Shown: positions 37,482 through 44,973 of the stretch, in pieces
Layout: each line of letters starts with the position of its first letter
Position numbering within the stretch: the first letter of the stretch is position 1
DNA from: an uncultured Prevotella sp.
GTDB lineage: Bacteria > Bacteroidota > Bacteroidia > Bacteroidales > Bacteroidaceae
Reading direction: 5' to 3'
DNA: 64,000 nt
Assembly: GCA_900540375.1 (NCBI GenBank)
Contig: UQFS01000001.1
Span: 62,001 to 126,000, forward strand
The notes under the pieces: model-generated
The model's input: the letters and a program-made list of their open reading frames with translations, nothing else
What the model was told of the DNA's origin: nothing
Databases searched by the model: none
Made by a program: the position numbers and the translations under genes

Positions 37482-38531
37482 TTATTCTTTGTGATCCTTG
37501 ATGGCTTTCATCACCAGTCCGGTGATCTCCTCTGAAAGCTCCGGGTTGTCGTTGATCAGTTTGATGGTAGCGTCGCGGCCCTGAGCCAATCGGCTGCCGT
37601 TGTAGCTGAACCAACTGCCGCTCTTCTGGATGATGTTGTATTCCACACCGAGGTCCACGAGCTCACCGGCCTTGTTGATACCCTGGCCGAAGAGGATGTC
37701 GAACTCAGCCTTGCGGAAAGGAGGCGCTACTTTGTTCTTCACCACCTTCACACGTACGTGGTTGCCATATACTTCGTCGCCGTCCTTGAGCTGACTGGTA
37801 CGACGGATGTCGAGACGTACCGAAGCGTAGAACTTCAGCGCATTACCACCCGTGGTGGTCTCCGGATTGCCAAACATCACACCGATCTTCTCACGCAACT
37901 GGTTGATGAAGATGCAGCAAGTGTTGGTTTTGGAGATCGTGCCGGTGAGCTTGCGCAAAGCCTGACTCATCAGTCGGGCCTGCAGGCCGACGGCAGAGTC
38001 GCCCATGGTGCCCTCAATCTCTTTCTTCGGCGTCAGCGCGGCGACAGAGTCCACGACGAGGATGTCCACAGCCGAGGAGCTGATGAGCTGGTCGGCGATC
38101 TGCAGAGCCTGCTCACCGTTATCGGGCTGAGAAATCCAAAGGTTGTCAACGTCCACGCCGAGTTTCTCGGCATAGAAACGGTCGAAGGCGTGCTCAGCGT
38201 CGATGAAGGCAGCGATGCCGCCCTGCTTCTGTGCCTCGGCAATGGCGTGGATGGCCAATGTCGTCTTACCGGAAGACTCAGGACCATAGATCTCGATGAT
38301 ACGGCCACGGGGATAGCCGCCAACGCCTAAGGCACAGTCCAAGCCGATGGATCCTGTTGGGATGACCTCCACGTTCTCCACCTTCTCGTCGCCCATGCGC
38401 ATGATGGAACCCTTGCCAAAGTCCTTCTCGATCTTTGCCATGGCCTCCTGAAGTGATTTCAGTTTGCCTTCACGCTCTTTCTTATCTTGTGCTGCCTTCT
38501 CTGCAGCCAGTTCTTCTTCTGTTTTTGCCAT
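37482..38531 (-). CDS. recA: Recombinase RecA
   Basis: RecA forms filaments on single-stranded DNA for strand exchange and triggers SOS repressor cleavage. The 349-residue protein has a charged N-terminal extension rich in Glu/Lys. Walker A is GPESSGKTT and Walker B-like is VDILVVDSVAAL. It also has CIFINQLREKIGVMFGNPETTTGGNALKFYASVRLDIRR (loop L2 region) and the C-terminal domain ending VMKAIKDHKE. All motifs and length are standard. No clear LexA-type operator or -7 box was identified upstream. Confidence 0.98.
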   Translation of the reverse strand: MAKTEEELAAEKAAQDKKEREGKLKSLQEAMAKIEKDFGKGSIMRMGDEKVENVEVIPTGSIGLDCALGVGGYPRGRIIEIYGPESSGKTTLAIHAIAEAQKQGGIAAFIDAEHAFDRFYAEKLGVDVDNLWISQPDNGEQALQIADQLISSSAVDILVVDSVAALTPKKEIEGTMGDSAVGLQARLMSQALRKLTGTISKTNTCCIFINQLREKIGVMFGNPETTTGGNALKFYASVRLDIRRTSQLKDGDEVYGNHVRVKVVKNKVAPPFRKAEFDILFGQGINKAGELVDLGVEYNIIQKSGSWFSYNGSRLAQGRDATIKLINDNPELSEEITGLVMKAIKDHKE

Positions 38532-38569
38532 TTCTGTTGTTGTTGTCTGTTTGTGGTATTATGGAATGT

Positions 38570-39808
38570 TTACAGTTCCAGGTCGCCGTCGTGAACCTCG
38601 TGCCAGGGCAATCCCTGCTCACTGAGCACCTTCAAGAACGGATCGGGGTCGAACTCCTCAACGTTGTACACGCCTGGTTTGCGCCAGATGCCTTTTAAGA
38701 ACATCATGGCGCCGGTCATGGCCGGTACGCCGGTGGTGTAGCTCACGCCCTGCATGCCTGTCTCCTTGTAAGCGTCCTGATGCTTGCAGTTGTTATATAT
38801 ATAATAGGTGTGCTCCTTGCCGTCTTTGATGCCACGGATGCGACAGCCGATGGAGGTCTCGCCGTCGTAGTTCTCGCCGAGATCCTGTGGATTGGGCAAC
38901 ACGGCCTTGAGGAACTGCAGAGGTACGATGTTCACCTTCACAGTCTTGCCTGAGCCGTCGGCGAGCGGAGCCTCGTAGGTCACCTCGTCGATGCGTGACA
39001 TGCCGAGGTTCTGAATGCAGTCGAGATAAGTCAGATACTGCTGTCCGAAGGTCATCCAGAAGCGTGCGCGGCGGATCGTCGGGAAGTTGATCACCAGACT
39101 CTCCAGTTCCTCGTGGTGCATGAGGTAGCTCTCACGTGGCCCGATGTTGGGGTAGGTGAGTGCCTTGTGCACGGCGAGCGGGTCGGTCTCAATCCATTTG
39201 CCGTTCTCGTAGTAGAGACCTTTCTGCGTGATCTCACGGATGTTGATCTCCGGGTTGAAGTTGGTGGCGAAGGCCTTGTGGTGGTTGCCGGCGTTGCAGT
39301 CCACGATGTCGAGGTCAATGATCTCGTCGAAGACATGCTTGGCAGCGTAGGCGGTGAACACCTGGCTCACGCCCGGGTCGAAGCCGCAGCCGAGGATGGC
39401 GGTGAGTCCGGCCTTCTTGAAGCGGTCGCGGTAAGCCCACTGCCAGCTGTACTCAAAGTGAGCCTCATCCTTTGGCTCGTAGTTGGCGGTGTCGAGATAG
39501 TTGACGCCGCAGGCCAGACAGGCGTCCATGATGGTCAGATCCTGGTAGGGCAGGACGAGGTTGATGACCAACTCCGGCTTATAGCTGCCGATGAGTTGCT
39601 TGAGCTGCTCCACATCATCGGCGTCGATCTCAGCAGTCTTGATGTCCATCTTGTATCCTTTGTCGTGGATAGCCTTGACGAGTTTGTCGCACTTATCCTT
39701 GTGGTGGCTGGCGATCATCAGCTCAGAGAAGACGTCCTGGTTCTGTACCATCTTGAAGGCGCAGACCGTAGCCACACCTCCGGCTCCAATCATTAATACT
39801 CTACTCAT
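38570..39808 (-). CDS. Carboxynorspermidine dehydrogenase-like (saccharopine dehydrogenase family)
   Basis: The 412-residue protein has an N-terminal Rossmann motif (VLMIGAGGVATVCAFKM) and the saccharopine dehydrogenase fold. Diagnostic stretches include VINLVLPYQDLTIMDACLACGVNYLDTANYEPKDEA, ILGCGFDPGVSQVFTAYAAKH, DCNAGNHH and GVSYTTGVPAMTGAMMF. This pattern is that of carboxynorspermidine/carboxyspermidine dehydrogenase, which condenses aspartate semialdehyde with diamines using NADPH in the alternative spermidine pathway of gut Bacteroidota. A lysine-pathway role is less likely. The decarboxylase partner is not in the window. It lies 38 nt upstream of recA on the same strand. Confidence 0.85.
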   Translation of the reverse strand: MSRVLMIGAGGVATVCAFKMVQNQDVFSELMIASHHKDKCDKLVKAIHDKGYKMDIKTAEIDADDVEQLKQLIGSYKPELVINLVLPYQDLTIMDACLACGVNYLDTANYEPKDEAHFEYSWQWAYRDRFKKAGLTAILGCGFDPGVSQVFTAYAAKHVFDEIIDLDIVDCNAGNHHKAFATNFNPEINIREITQKGLYYENGKWIETDPLAVHKALTYPNIGPRESYLMHHEELESLVINFPTIRRARFWMTFGQQYLTYLDCIQNLGMSRIDEVTYEAPLADGSGKTVKVNIVPLQFLKAVLPNPQDLGENYDGETSIGCRIRGIKDGKEHTYYIYNNCKHQDAYKETGMQGVSYTTGVPAMTGAMMFLKGIWRKPGVYNVEEFDPDPFLKVLSEQGLPWHEVHDGDLEL

Positions 39809-39874
39809 AGTTATATTCTTTTCTTGTTGTTTTGGCTTTAGTGTGAGCCCAAAGGCTCCGGTCTTGCTGTCGGC

Positions 39875-40492
39875 TTAGTCCTCAGTCTTCAACTCGTCGG
39901 CTTTGATGCCGAGCGCGTTCATCAGCGAGTAGCCGAGAATCTCCTGGCGGAAGTTGCCGCCGGGCATGGGCTGCATGGCGAAAACGGTGATGCGCTTGTC
40001 GTCGGGGGCGTCGTGCAAGGCATGGCTCACGAGGTCGTAGCTTTCCCCCTCCTCGCCGTTGGGGATGATCATCAGCCGCCGTACCTCGTCGTGTTCAAGG
40101 ATCGTGCGAATGGCATCTTGCAGGTAGTCGTCCTTGGCGACCATGCTGCCTGTGGGATAGGCGTTGACGAGAAACTCTCCGAGCTTGTCGTCGCGGAAGG
40201 CCTGCGCGTTGAGCTCGGTGTCGTAGACCGAAGGCGAGAAGTTGTCGAGCTGTTTTTTGCTCTTGTCGTGGAGCAGGACCAGCTGCGTCTCGTGCGTCTT
40301 GCTGTCCTCGCGCAGTCCGCCGTCGAGGGCAATGTCTACGGCCCAGCGGCTGAGATCAGCCTTAGGGATGCGGCGGCCTACCATCCGCTCGAACTGTACG
40401 CTCAGGCGGAAGGTGACGAGGTCGATGTAGTCGGCATCGGCCAAAATGATGTTTTCGCTAAGTTTTACGTTTTGGGTATTTGGCATGTTCAT
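39875..40492 (-). CDS. DUF6621-like Bacteroidales protein of unknown function
   Basis: The predicted product has 205 residues (203 if the second ATG at 40486 is used). It has no signal peptide or membrane segments. It contains NIILADADYIDLVTFRLSVQFERMVGRRIPKADLSRWAVDIALDGG, QLVLLHDKSKKQLDNFSPS and FAMQPMPGGNFRQEILGYSLMNALGI. I associate these with the DUF6621 family restricted to Bacteroidales. A consensus promoter (40497-40527) ends only 4 nt before the ATG at 40492, so the mRNA should be nearly leaderless and any start further upstream is excluded. Function is unknown. Confidence 0.8.
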   Translation of the reverse strand: MNMPNTQNVKLSENIILADADYIDLVTFRLSVQFERMVGRRIPKADLSRWAVDIALDGGLREDSKTHETQLVLLHDKSKKQLDNFSPSVYDTELNAQAFRDDKLGEFLVNAYPTGSMVAKDDYLQDAIRTILEHDEVRRLMIIPNGEEGESYDLVSHALHDAPDDKRITVFAMQPMPGGNFRQEILGYSLMNALGIKADELKTED

Positions 40493-40496
40493 ATTG

Positions 40497-40527
40497 CAAA
40501 GGTACAGCAAACGTTGGGAATATCAAA
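40497..40527 (-). promoter_or_regulatory. Predicted promoter of the DUF6621-like gene
   Basis: On the minus strand TTTG (40527-40524), 19 nt, TACCTTTG (40504-40497). The start codon at 40492 or 40486 lies within 4-10 nt of the box. Confidence 0.8.
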
Positions 40528-40586
40528 GGAAAACATCATTTTTTTATTCCATGAAACAGCAATGAAGCAAGGCGAAAAGCCGGTTG

Positions 40587-41435
40587 TCAATAGACGCTTT
40601 CCACCGTATATCCCTGAGCCTTCAGCGTGGCGAGGATGCCATCATTGCCTCCTAACGCTGACGCGGGGAGCACGAAGAAGGTAGGCTTGCCGGTCATGAA
40701 GGTCACCATCTTTGCTGTCCAGGCTTTGATGTCAGGTTTTGTGCCGATGGTCAAAGCATTGGCGGCAGAGGCTTCCATATCCTTGTTGTCGAAGGCTGCC
40801 ACGCTTTTGTCCACCTTGAACAGTGCAGCATTGGTGTTCTCAAGAAAGGCTGCGAGCTCAGCAGCCTGTTTCTCCGGCGAGATGGCTTTCAGAGTGTTGA
40901 CATATTCGTCGGCCTCAGTGAGTCCGTAGACGGGTTCCCCGTTGCGGCGGGCCTGCGCTTCGAAATACTCATTGAAGGAGTGTGTCGGGTCGTATTCGCC
41001 CATGTGGTTGGCGACGAAGAGCAGTTTGTAGAAGTCGGAGAGGACAGCCAACGGCATCTTGCCATTGTAGCGTCGCTGGTTGTAAGGGCTGTTCCAGGAA
41101 ACTTCAGTGTATTTCTTGAGGAAGCTGTCAAGCAGTTTCACCTGTGCGGGCGTGAGCAGTGAGGAGAGCGTCTTGCCCTCCGGCAGTCGCTCGGCGTCGC
41201 TGATGGCCGAGGCATAGGGTGTGCGGTCCATGTCCTCAACGAGCTGTTCGGTATTGGTGAGGGCGTCCTTGACAGCACTGACATTGGCCACGACACCTAA
41301 AGGATTGATGTAGGGATGCGAGGCGATGATGTATGAGGGCTTCAGACTGTCGCCGGAGATCTTGTAAAGGAGTTGGGCGTTTGCCTTAACAGCGAGACAG
41401 CAGATGGCCATCGCGATGATCAGAATTCTTTTCAT
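40587..41435 (-). CDS. TraB/GumN-like secreted protein with altered active-site motifs
   Basis: The 282-residue protein has a signal peptide (RILIIAMAICCLAVKANA) and the general TraB/GumN layout. LLYKISGDSLKPSYIIASHPYI corresponds to the usual LWK...PSYLxGTIH. The C-terminal FFVLPASALGGNDGILATLKAQGYTVESV corresponds to FVVVGAGHLxGxxGLxxLLxxxGYxV. Both catalytic-type motifs are changed (ASHP instead of GTIH, LPASAL instead of GAGHL), although His in ASHP is retained. It may be a divergent or inactive peptidase-like protein. It starts 36 nt after the DUF4435 gene on the same strand and could share its transcript. Confidence 0.75.
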   Translation of the reverse strand: MKRILIIAMAICCLAVKANAQLLYKISGDSLKPSYIIASHPYINPLGVVANVSAVKDALTNTEQLVEDMDRTPYASAISDAERLPEGKTLSSLLTPAQVKLLDSFLKKYTEVSWNSPYNQRRYNGKMPLAVLSDFYKLLFVANHMGEYDPTHSFNEYFEAQARRNGEPVYGLTEADEYVNTLKAISPEKQAAELAAFLENTNAALFKVDKSVAAFDNKDMEASAANALTIGTKPDIKAWTAKMVTFMTGKPTFFVLPASALGGNDGILATLKAQGYTVESVY

Positions 41436-41471
41436 TGTATGGTTTAAAATGTTGGATGAATACTTCGGAAA

Positions 41472-42524
41472 TCAGTTCAGCGATGTGTTGTTGACGTTGT
41501 TGTTTGAGAACGATTCGTTGGATTGCTTGTTGCAGTTCTCCACAAACGCCTTCAGGTCCTTTTCGATCTGGTGGTATTGCGGTGAGCGCAGGAAGCCGGC
41601 GTTTTTCTTGAGCATGGAGGTGATGTCGACCAGGCTGTTGGTATAGCACGAGAGCTCATTGCGCCGCTGTGTGCCGTGTACGCTTTCGCGTGCGATCTCG
41701 CTCTGCCGTTGCCTGACGAGTTTGTCGCAGACCTTGCCGAGCATCGGCACGACGACCTTGTCGAAGAGGTGGTGCCCCTGGATATACATGTAGGTATTGT
41801 CGGGCGTGACCCCCAACTCTGTCAGACTAACCTCTACTTGCTGATAGCTTTTCTTCTCATCGGGATGGATGCGCCACAGTTGTGCTACTTTCTTCTCAGC
41901 TTTTTGCTTGACTCTGCTGATGGGTTCCCAAGGGTGGGAAAGGGAGAAGCCGCCGGGCTCGATGATGCGCAGAAAGTCGGTGAGCGTGAACTCGTTGTAG
42001 TCGGGTGTGCGGTAGTACCAGATGTTCCAGACAAAGAGCGGATAGACGGCACGGGAATATTGCCGCAGATACTCCTCCATGTCGAAGATGCTGTGATCAT
42101 TGAGCGTTACGGCAACGCAAACCTCGTGGAGAGAGGGAGCGTAACACTGCATGTTCTCAATGGCGTAGGCGTAGGTGTGGAAAACGTAAGGATTGGAGAT
42201 GACAGCGCGTGAGGTCTCGGTCTTGCCCTGGATGAGATAGTCGTAGTCAGCGTCGACACAGGCAATCATGCTCTGTCCTGTCTTGCCGGAAAGCAGGCGC
42301 ATGAGCACGGCTTTCTTGCCCCGCTCAAGATGTTGCATCCTCGATGGCAGCATGATCTCGAAGTAAAGACAGTCACTCTCAAACTGACTGAGAATCTGCC
42401 GCCAGAAGAAGACGTCGTCGTAGCTTTCGACGTAAGCGACGACTTTCTTGCGTGCGCGTTTCGATTGCAGCCGGTTGGCCGCCTCGAAATAGCTGGAGGT
42501 GAGGTTATCCCTTAATCTTTTCAT
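41472..42524 (-). CDS. DUF4435 TOPRIM-like protein (AriB-like)
   Basis: The 350-residue protein has the DUF4435 pattern. VVAYVESYDDVFFWR holds the TOPRIM-like Glu (E33). ARGKKAVL-like ERGKKAVLMRLL follows, and then SMIACVDADYDYL holds the acidic D91-X-D93 pair. A basic C-terminal half contains HPDEKKSYQQVEVSL and YIQGHHLFDKVVVPML, with an Asn-rich tail. DUF4435 is the effector nuclease family (AriB) of PARIS defence and is related to the TOPRIM domains of OLD nucleases. It starts 4 nt after the ATPase gene stops, so the two are co-expressed. The family assignment is good; a defence role is inferred from the pairing. Confidence 0.8.
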   Translation of the reverse strand: MKRLRDNLTSSYFEAANRLQSKRARKKVVAYVESYDDVFFWRQILSQFESDCLYFEIMLPSRMQHLERGKKAVLMRLLSGKTGQSMIACVDADYDYLIQGKTETSRAVISNPYVFHTYAYAIENMQCYAPSLHEVCVAVTLNDHSIFDMEEYLRQYSRAVYPLFVWNIWYYRTPDYNEFTLTDFLRIIEPGGFSLSHPWEPISRVKQKAEKKVAQLWRIHPDEKKSYQQVEVSLTELGVTPDNTYMYIQGHHLFDKVVVPMLGKVCDKLVRQRQSEIARESVHGTQRRNELSCYTNSLVDITSMLKKNAGFLRSPQYHQIEKDLKAFVENCNKQSNESFSNNNVNNTSLN

Positions 42525-42528
42525 GACT

Positions 42529-43350
42529 TTAGTCCTCCACAGTGATGTCGCTGACCTCGGTGACCTTGTCCATCCATCCGTTCATGATCACGGCGGGAGA
42601 GTGGGTGGAGAGGATGATCTGCACGTTGGGGTTGAGGCGGAGAATGAGGTCGATAAGCTGCTTCTGCCATTCCACGTGCAGGCTCACCTCGGGCTCGTCC
42701 ATGAAAAGCACGTAGTTCTTGCGGTCCTCCACCAACACGGTGAGCAGGATGACGAGGATCTGCTTCTCGCCGCTGGAGAGCTGGTAGGGGAGGAGCGTCT
42801 CACCGATCTGCGTGAACTTGATCTCGTTTTCCGTGCGGATGATCTTCTTACCGGTCTCGGCAAAGAGGCTGTCCATGATGTCCTGGAAGTCCTTCTTCGA
42901 TTGCGAGAGTGCCTGTGCTTTCTCGGCGGCGTCGGGCTCACCACTCTGCAAGGTGGCGATGATGCGGTTGCCGATATTGACCTGATAGTCGAGATACTTC
43001 CTTTGCAGTAGAAAGATTTGCCAGTCCATCTCGGTGGCCAAGGTGAGTCCCATCTTCGTCACCGCGTCGGAGTTGATGATCGGGCGGTCGAAGCTGCGGA
43101 TGATGTCGAAGCGGATGAGGCGTGCGTCCTCCGGCTCCACTTTCAGATGTACGCCCTTGAGCAGATGGCTGGGGAAGTCGCCACCGGACGAGAGACCCTT
43201 GACCACCTTGTTGAGAATGGTCGACTTGCCCACGCCGTTAACTCCGCTGAGAATGTTAACCTGCCGGTCGAGGTCCCAAATGATATGCTTGCGTCCGCTC
43301 CAGAGGGCGTCGATCTCTATCTGCTTGATATAGTCTGCGTATTTCTGCAT
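42529..43350 (-). CDS. ABC/OLD-type AAA ATPase (AriA-like partner of the DUF4435 gene)
   Basis: This is a compact ATPase, 273 residues from the ATG at 43350; an in-frame ATG at 43377 falls inside a predicted -7 box and is disfavoured. Walker A is SGVNGVGKST, the ABC signature LSSGEKQILVILL, Walker B YVLFMDEPEVSLHVEWQ, and the switch His ILSTHSPAVI. There are no membrane partners, so this is the SMC/OLD/AAA_15 type rather than a transporter. Paired with DUF4435 it recalls AriA of PARIS. It is clearly shorter than the AriA proteins I know, which are about 400 residues or more, so it may be a minimal or different branch. Confidence 0.85.
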   Translation of the reverse strand: MQKYADYIKQIEIDALWSGRKHIIWDLDRQVNILSGVNGVGKSTILNKVVKGLSSGGDFPSHLLKGVHLKVEPEDARLIRFDIIRSFDRPIINSDAVTKMGLTLATEMDWQIFLLQRKYLDYQVNIGNRIIATLQSGEPDAAEKAQALSQSKKDFQDIMDSLFAETGKKIIRTENEIKFTQIGETLLPYQLSSGEKQILVILLTVLVEDRKNYVLFMDEPEVSLHVEWQKQLIDLILRLNPNVQIILSTHSPAVIMNGWMDKVTEVSDITVED

Positions 43351-43374
43351 AGCTGTTTCGGTCTTTTCTTTTGG

Positions 43375-43382
43375 CAAATATA
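43375..43382 (-). promoter_or_regulatory. Predicted -7 box of the ATPase-DUF4435 pair
   Basis: TATATTTG on the minus strand, 24 nt upstream of the ATG at 43350. The -33 element is not clear. Confidence 0.4.
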
Positions 43383-43425
43383 AGGAAAATATCGGTAAGT
43401 TGTATCGCTAAAAGACAATAATTAG

Positions 43426-43433
43426 TAACTTTG
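43426..43433 (+). promoter_or_regulatory. Predicted -7 box of the MFS gene
   Basis: TAACTTTG lies 56 nt upstream of the ATG at 43490, with TTG 23 nt further upstream. Confidence 0.45.
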
Positions 43434-43489
43434 CATATGAATTTAGCTATAATGAAAGAATTCAATGTGAGTGATAAATAGTTTGAAAG

Positions 43490-44686
43490 ATGAGTGAAAA
43501 GAAAAGGCGGATGTCAGCAGCGATGACGTTCGTTGTGCTCTTCAGCATGGTGAGCTTGTTCTCGGATATGACCCACGAGAGTGCAAACAGCATACGTGGA
43601 GCGTTCCTCTCGTTGGCCGGAGCGTCGGCAGCAGTCATTGGCTTCGTGTCGGGACTCGGTGAACTGGTAGGCTATGGTCTGCGCTATGTCTTTGGACGGC
43701 TGACAGACCGGACGAGGCGCTATTGGCCGATGGTGCTCTTCGGCTATGTGCTCGACGTGGTGGCTGTGCCGGCCTTGGCGCTTGTCGGCCGCAATGGCTG
43801 GGTACTGGCGTGTGCGTTGCTCATCATTCAGCGGTTGGGCAAGGCTATCAAGAAACCGGCCAAAGACACGGTAATGTCTTTTGCTGCCTCACAGGAAGGA
43901 GTGGGGAAGAGTTTCGCCATTCAGGAGTTGCTCGACCAGATTGGTGCCGTGCTCGGACCGCTGTTGCTCTATCTTATCATGCTCTTTCAACACCGCGACG
44001 ACACGTTCAGCGACTATCGATCGTGCTTTGCTTTTCTCGCCATCCCTGGTGCCATCACCTTATTATTATTATGGCTGACGTATAAGTGCTTCCCGCATCC
44101 CGAGAACTTTGAGCCGGAGCCGAAGGAGTATGTTCCCTTTCGTGTCAGCAAGCGCTTTGTGGTGTATATCCTTGGCATCAGCCTCTTTGCCTTTGGCTTT
44201 GCCGACTATTCGCTCATCGTCATGCACTTCTCGCGTCAGCATCTCTTCACGGCTGCCGTCCTGCCGCTGCTCTATGCGTTGGCTATGCTCACCGATGCGG
44301 CTTCCGCCTTTGTTTTTGGCTGGCTCTTCGACCGCCATGCCCGTTTGTCATTGGTCGTCTCCACATTAGTGGCCGCTCCCTTTGCCGTATTCGCTTTCTT
44401 GGGCAGTGACGTGGCGAGTGTCGTCACCGGCGTAGTGCTGTGGGGTATAGGCATGGGCGCGCAGGAGTCCATCCTCAAGGCTGCCGTGGCAACGATGGTG
44501 CCCAAGCGCAGCCGCGCCACGGGTTACGGCATCTTTGAGTGCTGTTTCGGTGCAGCTTGGTTCTTGGGCAGTTGGCTTCTCGGTGTGCTCTACGATCAGT
44601 CGCTCGTGGCTATGGTCATTGTCAGCGTTGCCGCCCAACTACTTGCCGCAATCGTGTTTTGGTGGGAGGCACCGAAGGGGAAATAA
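43490..44686 (+). CDS. MFS transporter
   Basis: This is a 398-residue major facilitator superfamily protein with about eleven or twelve hydrophobic segments. Near the N-terminus are DMTHESANSIRGAFLSLAGASAAVIGFVSGLGELVGYGLRYVFGRLTDRTRRYW, where GRLTDRTRR is the loop 2-3 motif. VVLWGIGMGAQESILKAAVATMVPKRSRATGYGIFECCFGAAWFLG lies in the second half. The sequence resembles MFS proteins with no assigned substrate. A stretch at 43751-43829 is closely copied at 46232-46310, on the far side of the ATPase gene. It is transcribed divergently from the ATPase-DUF4435 pair. Confidence 0.88.
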   Translation: MSEKKRRMSAAMTFVVLFSMVSLFSDMTHESANSIRGAFLSLAGASAAVIGFVSGLGELVGYGLRYVFGRLTDRTRRYWPMVLFGYVLDVVAVPALALVGRNGWVLACALLIIQRLGKAIKKPAKDTVMSFAASQEGVGKSFAIQELLDQIGAVLGPLLLYLIMLFQHRDDTFSDYRSCFAFLAIPGAITLLLLWLTYKCFPHPENFEPEPKEYVPFRVSKRFVVYILGISLFAFGFADYSLIVMHFSRQHLFTAAVLPLLYALAMLTDAASAFVFGWLFDRHARLSLVVSTLVAAPFAVFAFLGSDVASVVTGVVLWGIGMGAQESILKAAVATMVPKRSRATGYGIFECCFGAAWFLGSWLLGVLYDQSLVAMVIVSVAAQLLAAIVFWWEAPKGK

Positions 44687-44937
44687 ATGGTAACAGATGA
44701 GCCATGCACTTGGGTGGGGTAGGAAATACAAAAATCCTGGTAGAGAAGTTGAAAATACAATCTTTGTAGGATGCCTGAATGAAGAATGCAGTGAATATGT
44801 CGTATGAACAAGTAGCGTGAGGAATCTATAATAATATAATGCCACATGGACAAGCGCTGTGCGCCATGATTTTGTTAATCATAACTAAAACTTTCGAGTA
44901 TTATGATCTTTTTATAAATCGTAATTTATAAATTCGC

Positions 44938-44945
44938 TATATTTG
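44938..44945 (+). promoter_or_regulatory. Predicted -7 box of the AAA/DUF4143 gene
   Basis: TATATTTG lies 28 nt upstream of the ATG, in an AT-rich gap (44687-44937) where nothing else was recognised. Confidence 0.45.
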
Positions 44946-44973
44946 CATAAAGTTTTAATTATGATTTAAACCG

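Noticed and set aside
43351..43377. Longer start of the AriA-like ATPase (ATG at 43377)
   Set aside because: The ATG falls within a predicted -7 box, and the conserved domain begins after the second ATG at 43350.
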